DNA of 64,000 nucleotides from a virus. A program made the position numbers and the translations under genes. Below the pieces are notes generated by a model, which saw only the letters and a list, made by a program, of their open reading frames with translations, was not told the DNA's origin and did not search any database. Positions within the stretch are counted from its first letter, which is position 1; each line of letters starts with the position of its first letter. This document shows positions 48,837-58,100 of the stretch, piece after piece. The stretch is from positions 1 to 64,000 of the IMG/VR virus record IMGVR_UViG_3300031857_015617. One strand, 5' to 3'.

Positions 48837-50630
48837 TTACTTATCTAAAATCTTCATAAGTTCTTTTTCTATTTCACCTAGAGAGTTATTACCAATTAAT
48901 ATTTCATTATCAATATTTTCTAATAATAGATTTTCCATCTTTGCCTTACTTTCTGGTAGACCACCTTCTGGTCCTCCCGGAGGTGGTCCTGGTGGTGGTG
49001 GAGGACCTCCTAAGTCACCACCCATATCCATTCCGCCACCTTCGGCCGGTGCTGCGGCTGTTGAGTCGGTTACCCCACTTACAGTTTTATACAAATTGTC
49101 AATGTTATCAAATAATCCGGTATGTGTAATAATTGTTGGTGTGTTTACAAGTTCTGCCGCAACCGCTTTCTCCATTCTTTGTCTTTGGATATCTAATTTG
49201 ATATCCTCGTCTGACCAACCAAATATATGTTTCTTAGCCCAAGTCGCCGATGTTGGTGCGATTGTTCCTTGGATATCTGTAACCAAATCTTTATAAAGTA
49301 ATACTTTTTCTTTCCAAACCTCAACCATAAGAAGATCAGCTTGTTTTGACGGGTTTGTAAGACCTAATGTAAAGTTTGTAAGTTCGTCCTCAAATCCTAA
49401 AAGAAATAAATGAATAATTGCAATTTTGTTTAATTCAGATAGCATATTTTTCTGAATTTTATTAATTGTTCTTGCAAAACGAATATCAAGTAGAGATAAA
49501 TTTTTACCATCACCAACTGGTTCTTCAAAACCAAGGTAAGCTTTTGGTACACGAATAGCGGTTACAAGTTTCTTTTGGATGTACTCAATATCCGCAATTT
49601 CAGAAAGGTTCTGAGCACCTGCTAATGTCTCAATTGGCATTGTTTGTGTTGCATCACGAACCGGAATAAAATAATCTTGATCCACCGCCATTTGATTAAA
49701 TCGTAAATCAACATTACCTGTTTTATTATCTACAATTTGATCCCTTTTAAATTTATTGGCAACACGTTGTACGTATGGTTCAACATCTTTATCGTCCATA
49801 TTTCCAACGAATACTTTGAATACCCTTCTTTCCGGGGCTCTTGATGTACGATAAATTAACATCGCATCTTCAGCAAGTACTAATTGTTTCCAAATTCTTC
49901 TTGCCTTTTCAAGCATAGAAGTTCCATATGGTAATTTTCTATCGTCACCTAGAAGTCTAAAGTGTGCTACCTCCCAAGTGTTAAATTCCATATTTTTTTC
50001 TTTCCAATTAAACCTAACACCCTTCTCGTCTGGTTTTACTTCAGTGTTAGGTCTTTTTGGGGACATACCCTTTTCTAACCTTTCAATTTCAATATTCGGT
50101 AACTGAACACAACCAATGATTCCTTTTTCTGGATCTAATTTTAAGTAAACAAAATTATCACCATACTTACAAGTGTTTCTAATCCACATCTGTAAGTTTG
50201 TGTTGATATCTAATGTATTATTAAATAAATCGGCTAAAATTCCTTTTATTCTTTTTGATTCTGAATATATTTGAAGTATATGTCCGTTTTCATCTGGTGT
50301 TGTTGACTCTTCAGCATAAATGTCAAGTGCTGTTGATATCTCCGGAGTAAACTCCATTGATTCATAATCATAAAATGCTGCAAGTCTTGTTGGTTCATAA
50401 TATATTGCTTGAGTATATAAATTACTTTCAATCTTTTGCCATTGATTTGCTAAATATAAAGTTTGTTGAGATTGTAGTAACTCTTTTTCGTATTCATTTC
50501 TATCTTTAGTTCTTAAAAGTTCTTTCTTATCAAACTTATACGTTGGGACATCTTGACCCAATAAAGAGTTGGGACCAAAGGCCTGGGTCAGTCGTTGCCA
50601 AACAGTTAGTTCATTATTTTTATTTTCCAT
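48837..50630 (-). CDS. Portal protein (gp20-like), 597 aa
   Basis: The middle carries gp20-type blocks: STALDIYAEESTTPDENGHI, MWIRNTCKYGDNFVYLKLDP, VAHFRLLGDDRKLPYGTSML (with EKARRIWKQLVLAEDAML next) and VPKAYLGFEEPVGDGKNLSL. It forms the dodecameric ring for DNA entry and tail joining. The C terminus has a Gly/Pro-rich insert (GGPPPPPGPPPGGPEGGLPE) followed by a helical tail, absent from T4 gp20. Located between terminase and protease as in T4-like order. Upstream sequence has only an imperfect copy (AATATTTAA) of the late motif. Confidence 0.92.
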   Translation of the reverse strand: MENKNNELTVWQRLTQAFGPNSLLGQDVPTYKFDKKELLRTKDRNEYEKELLQSQQTLYLANQWQKIESNLYTQAIYYEPTRLAAFYDYESMEFTPEISTALDIYAEESTTPDENGHILQIYSESKRIKGILADLFNNTLDINTNLQMWIRNTCKYGDNFVYLKLDPEKGIIGCVQLPNIEIERLEKGMSPKRPNTEVKPDEKGVRFNWKEKNMEFNTWEVAHFRLLGDDRKLPYGTSMLEKARRIWKQLVLAEDAMLIYRTSRAPERRVFKVFVGNMDDKDVEPYVQRVANKFKRDQIVDNKTGNVDLRFNQMAVDQDYFIPVRDATQTMPIETLAGAQNLSEIADIEYIQKKLVTAIRVPKAYLGFEEPVGDGKNLSLLDIRFARTINKIQKNMLSELNKIAIIHLFLLGFEDELTNFTLGLTNPSKQADLLMVEVWKEKVLLYKDLVTDIQGTIAPTSATWAKKHIFGWSDEDIKLDIQRQRMEKAVAAELVNTPTIITHTGLFDNIDNLYKTVSGVTDSTAAAPAEGGGMDMGGDLGGPPPPPGPPPGGPEGGLPESKAKMENLLLENIDNEILIGNNSLGEIEKELMKILDK

Positions 50631-50668
50631 ATTTAAAATTTAAATATTTTTTTATAATATTAAATATT

Positions 50669-50923
50669 TTAACACCAAACCAAGACATAATTATCTTGTG
50701 TTGTTATATAATCGTAATCTTGTGTTAGAATATAACAAGTTGTTATTTCTTGAGTGGTTGTAGTTGTTGTTACCGGTGTTCCGGGACCACCTTCTGGTAA
50801 TGGTCTATACTTATACTGAAAAGTATTTGGAAATTTTTTAACCGAATAAATAGGTTGACCAGTCACAGTAAGTGTTGATCCACCAATTAATCTGCCAGAT
50901 GTTTTTCTACTTTCTAATCCCAT
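50669..50923 (-). CDS. Small Thr-rich protein between terminase and portal, 84 aa
   Basis: GLESRKTSGRLIGGSTLTVT, then GQPIYSVKKFPNTFQYKYRP and a PVTTTTTTQEIT tract ending QDNYVLVWC. The gene begins four bases after the terminase stop and ends 38 bases before the portal start, so it is most likely real. The Thr run resembles the C-terminal tail of the 734-residue virion protein. It may be a head decoration or completion protein. Family not recognised. Confidence 0.55.
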   Translation of the reverse strand: MGLESRKTSGRLIGGSTLTVTGQPIYSVKKFPNTFQYKYRPLPEGGPGTPVTTTTTTQEITTCYILTQDYDYITTQDNYVLVWC

Positions 50924-50927
50924 TTTT

Positions 50928-52703
50928 TTATCTTGTCATTCCACCAAATAACCAGCCGTATTTCATATACTCCTCTCTACTTGGCCCACTATTATTTCTA
51001 TATCTATCATTCATTGTATTCATATTTGGAAGTACCGGGTCAAAATGAAGTTGTCTACTAACTGAATCATTATTTGACACAGTCCAAGATTCAATCATCA
51101 TTTTTGTTTTTTCAACAACCTTTTCAAGTTTTTGGAATGACGATTCCCCAACATAAATTGCCATTGATATCCCCATAATTAAATCATCGTGTTGTCCTTT
51201 CTGGTGATCTGGTCTACCATTTACATAAATAAATGTGTTCATCTCATTGTACAAACGAGAACTTCTAATTTTAAACTTGTGTCTTACATACTCCTCAAAC
51301 GCTGCAATAATCTGAACCCGTTTATTGTTAAAATTAATCCCGGGGATTTTATCCAAGGCTTTTGCGTTATACGACCAGATATTTGTCGTATCAACCCCAT
51401 CAATATATAAGTTTTTATAACCAAGTTCTTGCATTTTTCTAACTGTTGTAATTCCCATACCTCCGGTAATATCCACAACACAAAAAGCATTGTACATTAA
51501 TCCCCATTTGTATGCTATTTCAGCAAGTGCATCCGGTGGTATTTTCCCAACATATTCAAGAACTTGTTCTCTTTCATCAAAGTCAATAATTTGAATTGAT
51601 GAAAAGTCTTCACTATCACCTCTTGATACATCAACACCCATAATGTATTTATGTCCTTGTTCTGGTTCTTTCCACATCCAAAGAGAATTTCCCATCATTT
51701 TATTTGGTGCATCATAGATTGTATTTGATTTTAGATATTCTAGTTGTTTTGCGTCAAATACGTTATCTCCAGATCCTAAGAATTCACAATTTAACTCTTG
51801 GTTAATTTTTCTTTTATCGTATTTTAATTTTTTAACCATTTTCTCATACCAGGATGAGCATGGTTTATATCCTTTAAGGAAATATTCTTTTATGTGGTCA
51901 TAATCTCTTTCGTATGGGTCAGAATCCCCAAATGAAATATTTCCAGAATGGTCTCTTTCTTCTTTGTGTAATAAATAATCAACCATATCATCTGTTGGGA
52001 CAAGATATAAGTCTTTGGAATATCTTGGGTCTTTCCACCAAAACATTTCAGAGATTTTAAAGTTATTTATACCTTTTGTTGATTGATCGTAGATTTCATA
52101 ATAAATTGGGTCATATCCATTTGGTGTTGATACAACAATTACTTTACCACCGGTAGAAAGTGACGCCATACAAGCTGCCCAGAAATCATTGTCAGCTTCA
52201 ATGAAGGCTGCTTCATCAAAAACAAGTATTGTTGGTGTGTAACCCCTTAGTGCATCTCGTGATGTTGCAACAGCTTTAACTTCACAACCATTTGTTAACT
52301 TATAATGTCTTTGTGAATTTTTGTCGGCTGAAAATCCGGTACCAACCCACTTTGGCCATTGGTCAACAAAGGCTCTAATCTTGTTTGCCATTTCCATTGA
52401 CGTATCAAGTTTGTTTGCAATAATTAGAATTTTTTCTGGTTTTTCTTTTTTAGCAAACACAAGTCTTTTTGATACCCAAGCGGCGGTTACCGTTGATACA
52501 CCAGCCTGGCGATACTTGAGGGCTATATTTTCCTCATAATCTTCATAATCTTTTAGTAGAGATACTTGATCTGGAAATAACTCTAATGGAACATACTTTG
52601 AGACTGTATTATCATATGTTTGTAAATAAGTTCTTAAAGCATATGGTGTGTCTCTCATACACTTCACATACTCAAGCATTATTTGTTCCTTTGTCAAACT
52701 CAT
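50928..52703 (-). CDS. Terminase large subunit (gp17-like), 591 aa
   Basis: The ATPase domain shows Walker A-like RQAGVST (residues 65-71), Walker B ILVFDEAAF (Asp163, Glu164) and coupling motif VVSTPNG. The C-terminal RNase H-fold nuclease shows MGVDVSRGDSEDFSSIQIID with Asp358, CVVDITGGMGITTV and QHDDLIMGISMAIY. It cuts and pumps DNA into proheads through the portal. Length and order match T4-like gp17. No small terminase subunit is seen next to it, and no intein or intron interrupts it. Confidence 0.95.
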   Translation of the reverse strand: MSLTKEQIMLEYVKCMRDTPYALRTYLQTYDNTVSKYVPLELFPDQVSLLKDYEDYEENIALKYRQAGVSTVTAAWVSKRLVFAKKEKPEKILIIANKLDTSMEMANKIRAFVDQWPKWVGTGFSADKNSQRHYKLTNGCEVKAVATSRDALRGYTPTILVFDEAAFIEADNDFWAACMASLSTGGKVIVVSTPNGYDPIYYEIYDQSTKGINNFKISEMFWWKDPRYSKDLYLVPTDDMVDYLLHKEERDHSGNISFGDSDPYERDYDHIKEYFLKGYKPCSSWYEKMVKKLKYDKRKINQELNCEFLGSGDNVFDAKQLEYLKSNTIYDAPNKMMGNSLWMWKEPEQGHKYIMGVDVSRGDSEDFSSIQIIDFDEREQVLEYVGKIPPDALAEIAYKWGLMYNAFCVVDITGGMGITTVRKMQELGYKNLYIDGVDTTNIWSYNAKALDKIPGINFNNKRVQIIAAFEEYVRHKFKIRSSRLYNEMNTFIYVNGRPDHQKGQHDDLIMGISMAIYVGESSFQKLEKVVEKTKMMIESWTVSNNDSVSRQLHFDPVLPNMNTMNDRYRNNSGPSREEYMKYGWLFGGMTR

Positions 52704-52717
52704 AAAAGTATTTTTAT

Positions 52718-52724
52718 ATAAATA
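52718..52724 (-). promoter_or_regulatory. TATTTAT candidate late promoter of the terminase gene
   Basis: The coding strand reads TTGATATTTATATAAAAATA, 14 bases before the ATG at 52703; almost identical to the plus-strand copy at 32982. Confidence 0.5.
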
Positions 52725-52726
52725 TC

Positions 52727-52759
52727 AAACCCCCTTGTTATTTTAAACAAAGGGGTTTA
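52727..52759 (-). terminator. Terminator between spike and terminase genes
   Basis: AAACCCC and GGGGTTT arms with an inner TTGTT/AACAA pairing form a long hairpin, 24 bases past the stop of the 634-residue spike gene. The T-run on the minus strand is short (GGGTTTGATATTT), so termination may be partial. Confidence 0.6.
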
Positions 52760-52782
52760 TGTTATTTTTAAAATTTATAATA

Positions 52783-54687
52783 TCACCTAACAAAGTATAA
52801 TGATATTTCATCATTAATATCTTTCATTTTAATCCATCTACTAGGGATTTGTTGGTTTTTTAGAACTCTTATTTGACCAAGTAAACCAACAACATTCCAT
52901 TCAGGTCTTTTGGCTCTAGGTGTGTAAGTAATAGTTGGGTCAAAATTTGGTGTTATCTTTGGTCTTTTCCCCGTAATTGTTTTATGAGTTGTAACTCCAC
53001 TCACAACATTATCAACAACGTCATAAGAATAATCCTCCATTACTATTTTACCCCAGATATCTTTTTCATATTTACCAACCCATTCATCTGCTGTACCATC
53101 TTCATTGTTACCAACAAGTGTAGGTGTTGATGATATGACACCAATTGCGTTATTAGCGTCTTGACAAACTTTTATTTTATCCCCGTCTAATTCTACAACG
53201 GTGCCAAAAGGAAGTGCTTCACCTGTTACGGATTCAAAATATTCAGCGTAATCGGCACCAGTATTATAACTGGCACCAGCGCCATAAACATTACCACTTG
53301 TGTCAACTCTAAATGCGTTTGACCTTGCGGAATTTGATGTGCCTTTACCTATAATAAATAATTGATTTGGGTTTGTTGTGTCATTCCACGTACCAGAAAC
53401 GTGTTGATACCCTTCGTATGCAATTGTCCCATTACCTTCAGCGTGTGACCCAATACTTAAACTTAATGTTGTGTTACCTTCAGCGTGTGAATAGGTGCCC
53501 CCCTGAAATAAAGTTTGGTATGGTAGACTTTTTCCCCACATAAAGGCTCCAGGGTTATAAATAGAAAGTGGAACTCCGGCACTAACAAATAACCCCGGTG
53601 TTGCTAATGTGACATTTGTTTTTGTTGTAAACGTTGCTGTAGTTACGGTGTGTATTGACCCATCTAAAATAACTGTAGTTCCACTAGGGAAATAAGCCGT
53701 TAAATCCCCAAAAGAAGCTGGTAAACCAACAACACTACTACTTGTACCGTCTGTTTCCCAACCAGGTAACCCAACTCTATTGTTATAGCCTTCAGCGTGT
53801 GACGAGTAACCAATTGTTATATTACCAACACCCTCAACGTGAGAAACGTAACCTAAACTTAAGTTGTCATCACCTTCTGCGTGTGATCCAACACCTAACG
53901 CAACATTATTAAAAAAGTAACCACCTTCAACGTGAGCCCCAAAACCTAGGGATTGGGATGTATTTTGGTTTACCCCTTGATATGGGTACGTTGTTGCTAA
54001 TGAGGTTGGGTCATAAATTGAAAGTGGTAGCCCTCCGCCTGCATTTAATGTTGTATCAGTTAATTGTATGTTTGTTAAAGTGGTGAATGTTGAGGCACTT
54101 ACAGTGTAGAACTGACCATATAAAACAACTATAGTTCCGGATGGGAAATTGCTAGATAAATCACCGAAACCGCTAGGTAATTGAATTAGGCCATTAAACG
54201 TACCATTAGTCGTCCAAGCAGGTAAACCTGTAACACCATAAGCCCCTTCAGTGTGTGAAGAACCACCATATGTTCTTGTTTGATACCCTTCTGCGTGAGA
54301 ATACTCACCGTTAGATGTTGTATCAATACCTTCAGCATGGGAAGTGAGACCTTTTGACGTTGTTTGATAACCTTCGGCGTGAGAATAACTCCCACTAGCT
54401 ACAACGTTATAACCAAAAGCCATTGATAAAAAATCATCAGCTATAGACCCATTTGATTGTATGCTATCAAAAAAAGTTATTGGTGAACAACCAACAACAT
54501 TACAAACGTGTAGTTCGTTAATTGGACTTCCTGATGTGTTCCCAGTAAATGAAGATACAACACCTGTTAAATTACTACCATCACCATAATATGTAACAGC
54601 AGAAAATGTTGTAGCACTTACAGCACCATTAATTATCTGTTCTGTTAGTGTATTGTCTAAATTATCTATTATATATTTTACGCTCAT
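52783..54687 (-). CDS. Spike/fibre with SHAEG repeats and self-cleaving Peptidase_G2 C-terminal domain, 634 aa
   Basis: The N-terminal 60 residues are a fibre-type start (VSATTFSAVTYYGDGSNLTG). Residues of about 95-440 have many S-H-A-E-G units (GSYSHAEGYQTTSKGLTSHA and similar), the beta-roll style of YadA-like heads, with two longer 75-residue insertions that resemble each other. From about residue 469, GADYAEYFESVTGEALPFG, then VELDGDKIKVCQDANNAIGV and ISSTPTLVGN match the Peptidase_G2/IMC domain, an intramolecular chaperone that trimerises the fibre and then cuts itself off. Likely a trimeric receptor-binding fibre. Confidence 0.82.
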   Translation of the reverse strand: MSVKYIIDNLDNTLTEQIINGAVSATTFSAVTYYGDGSNLTGVVSSFTGNTSGSPINELHVCNVVGCSPITFFDSIQSNGSIADDFLSMAFGYNVVASGSYSHAEGYQTTSKGLTSHAEGIDTTSNGEYSHAEGYQTRTYGGSSHTEGAYGVTGLPAWTTNGTFNGLIQLPSGFGDLSSNFPSGTIVVLYGQFYTVSASTFTTLTNIQLTDTTLNAGGGLPLSIYDPTSLATTYPYQGVNQNTSQSLGFGAHVEGGYFFNNVALGVGSHAEGDDNLSLGYVSHVEGVGNITIGYSSHAEGYNNRVGLPGWETDGTSSSVVGLPASFGDLTAYFPSGTTVILDGSIHTVTTATFTTKTNVTLATPGLFVSAGVPLSIYNPGAFMWGKSLPYQTLFQGGTYSHAEGNTTLSLSIGSHAEGNGTIAYEGYQHVSGTWNDTTNPNQLFIIGKGTSNSARSNAFRVDTSGNVYGAGASYNTGADYAEYFESVTGEALPFGTVVELDGDKIKVCQDANNAIGVISSTPTLVGNNEDGTADEWVGKYEKDIWGKIVMEDYSYDVVDNVVSGVTTHKTITGKRPKITPNFDPTITYTPRAKRPEWNVVGLLGQIRVLKNQQIPSRWIKMKDINDEISLYFVR

Positions 54688-54693
54688 TTTATG

Positions 54694-55110
54694 TTATATT
54701 TTGTCTATTATTTGTGCTAAAATTATTTTTGATCCTTCAGCTTTTTTTATTGTATCAACACTTGAGATATTCTCAACACCTAATTGGTATTGACAATCAC
54801 CACAATTTTTAAATTCTCCACCTAGTCCGGGGTTAATATAATAGTCATACCCCTCAGTTTGAGTTTGATCAACCACAGTAAAACAACCGGCAATCGTATC
54901 ATTTGATGAGTTATAAACAAATATTGTGACTGGTTTTATTTCACCTTTTTCAGCATTAGCCAAAAAGTTATCCTTTGACTCTAGTGCTACAATATCACCT
55001 AATTGTTTTTCATTTTGAAACACCTCAACACGCCTGTTATCATATTGTGCGATTATTCGTTGTCCTGGATTTTTACAACTTTCTAATATATAAAATTCAC
55101 TACTTGCCAT
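54694..55110 (-). CDS. Hypothetical fibre-operon protein, 138 aa
   Basis: ASSEFYILESCKNPGQRIIA, QYDNRRVEVFQNEKQLGDIV and GGEFKNCGDCQYQLGV describe a small beta protein with a C-G-D-C pair. Six-base spacing to the spike and ten-base spacing to the 1338-residue fibre suggest a shared transcript. It could be a fibre chaperone or a small connector. No family recognised. Confidence 0.62.
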   Translation of the reverse strand: MASSEFYILESCKNPGQRIIAQYDNRRVEVFQNEKQLGDIVALESKDNFLANAEKGEIKPVTIFVYNSSNDTIAGCFTVVDQTQTEGYDYYINPGLGGEFKNCGDCQYQLGVENISSVDTIKKAEGSKIILAQIIDKI

Positions 55111-55120
55111 ATTCTTTTTT

Positions 55121-58100
55121 TTAAGAGTTAATATTTGTTATGTTTAATACGTCACTACCATCATAATAGCTTAATCTAATAGAATTACTTGAGTTTTCAA
55201 ATACATTACAATTGTAGTTGTCATACACAAAAGTTGCTGATGTAAAATCATAACCGCTAACAATACAGTTTATAATATTTTTTTGGAAGTTTGACCCTAT
55301 ATTTGTCGCACTTTGGAAGGCGTTACTAATGTTATTATAATAAAAATTATTACCTATAATTTCATTGTTATAAAACCCATACCCAATTACATTATTACTA
55401 AAGTTGTTTCCGGGTGTTGGGGACGTGAACATAGAGTTCCAAGTTGTGTTTGTTGGTGAAACTGAACTATTAAATGATCCCTCAACAGCAACATTATATA
55501 TACCACCACCATTGTCGTCTCTTTTAATTTCAAGTACTCCAGGAACTATAACATCAATTGTTGATGGACTATAATCTGGTCTTTCAAATGTGATTGTAGG
55601 TCCAGATGTTGGGAAGACCAATTCTCTAGTATATTTAAATCCACCGCCATTTCCTCCTTGAGTCCATTTGGTAAATACAACTTTATGATATTCATTACTA
55701 ACTGTATCATACATAATAAGTTCTCTACCAATTATATTATTACCAACATTACCATTTAAAGCATCTCTAAAATTATCATACGTTCTAGTTGTAATATCTG
55801 AAAAGTCATAGAAACCATATCCATCACCAAATCTATTATTACTAAAATCACTCAAAATAGAATTACTATCCATTGAGGACAATCTATTATTCCCAAAATA
55901 ATTACCAATAAAGTTATTGGTGACATCGTAATTAAAAATATTACCATTAACACCATTGCCAAGTTTATTGGTATCAAAATAACTTACTTTGTTGTTATTG
56001 AATCCATTACCTATGGTATTTTTTAAGAATTCATTACCACAAATGTTATTATTAAATTGATTTCCAATTTCGTTATTTTGGAATTCGTAGTATACAATAT
56101 TCTCTCTAAAATCATTACCAATATCATTTCTATAGAAAGAACTACTTATACTAGGTTCCCCAATAAAGTTATCATAGAAACTATCCCCAATTAAATTATT
56201 GTAGAATGGTGAGTATATTGTATTTCCACCACTTGTTGGTCCGTCAAAACCAAAATAGTTACCTATTTTATTTGATCTAAATTCACTATATATTGTGTTT
56301 TCAGTTCCGGAGCCACCATTACCAAAATAGTGTCCTATTTGGTTGTCCTCAAAATCATTATCAATAATGTTAAATGCCATAAAATTACCAACGTTATTTG
56401 AAGTAAACACACCATTAATTGGATTTGGGAATCCACCAATACCCGCGTTTCCAACAAAGTAATCACCAAAATTATTTAGTATTGATAATGTATTAAATGA
56501 ATTAAACCAAAATGAATTTCCTATTTTATTATTTGTAAAATCGGAATCTATTAGATTATATATGATATCATCACCGACAACATTGTATTGGAAACCGGTA
56601 TTTATAACATTTCCACCATTTCCACCTGGATTTGTTGCACCAGGATAATTTGTGTCATTACCAAAGTAATTTCCAATTTTGTTAAATTTAAAGTCGTTGA
56701 AAATTGTGTTTGTTACTGGTGGTGTGGAATCTGAATTAAAATTACCGAAGTAATCGCCGATTATATTTGACTCAAAATTATTACCAATTGAGTTGTAATA
56801 AAAATAATTTTTAATTGTGTTATTTTCAAAATTATCCCCAATAACATTATCACGGAATTCATTACCAATAACGTTGTTATACATAAATTGACCAATTAGG
56901 TTGTCTTGGAATTTATCATTAATAACGTTACCCTGTTCGTTACCCCCACCATAACCAAAATCACTACCGATTATGTTGTTTTGGAAAAGGTTACCAATTT
57001 TATTATACCCAAATCTTTCACCACTATTAGGCTCGGTATAAATAGAATTCCATTCAGTATCACTAGGGCTTACAGAACTATTCCAACCACCTTCAGAAAA
57101 ACTATTATAAATACCACCATTGTTACCTCTAGTTATTCCAACTCCAGCAACACCTGGTACAATAACATCAATATCATTAGTGTAATTTCTTTTTGTAAAT
57201 AATATTGTAGACCCAATTGTGTTACCGGCAGAATCAATTTCAGTTCTTTCGTATTGGAACCCACCTCCATTATTATTTTGTGTCCATTGTGTAAATTTAA
57301 TTATAAAGTATTGTGATGTAGAAATAATTCTCATAACAAATTCTTTACCTAATAATCTATTACCTAAATTGCCGTTACCTACAATATTATTAAAGACATC
57401 ATATGTTCTTGTTGAGACCGTAGATAAATCATACCACCCAAATAGAGTTTGATTTTCTGGTACATTACTTTGGAAATAAGTTTGTATATCATTATAAATA
57501 AAATCATTACTAATTTTATTATTATAGAAATAATAATCTGTAGAGTTATTAAAAAAGTTATCGTTTACAATATTGTTATTAAACCCATTACCGATATTGT
57601 TTACTCTAAAATTATATCCGGTTTGGTTATTATTAAACCCGTTTAAAATTGTGTTTCCAATAAATTCACCATTTATTTGATTATTTTGGTAATTAGTACC
57701 AACTCTATTGTTTTGAAACGTTTGTCTAATAGTATTATTTAAAAAGTCATTACTTATATAATTTCTATAAAACTCAAAATTATCTAAGTTTCCAAAATCA
57801 CCTATTATATTATCTTGAAATCTATATAAAATATCGTTTTCGTAAAAATCAGAATAAATAGTATTATTACTGAAATTATCCCCAATTATATTATTCCTAA
57901 AATTGGTACTATTTTCACCTAATATTTTGTTATTGGCAAATTGGTTCCCAACTTTAGAGCTCTCCATATTAGAGTTTATTAAATTATTATTAAAATAATA
58001 ACCAAAAGTACATTCATCTATATCATTGGTTGACACATTTTCATAACAATAATCACCCCAAGTATTATTTTGATTGTCAGTACCAAAAGTATTATTATAG

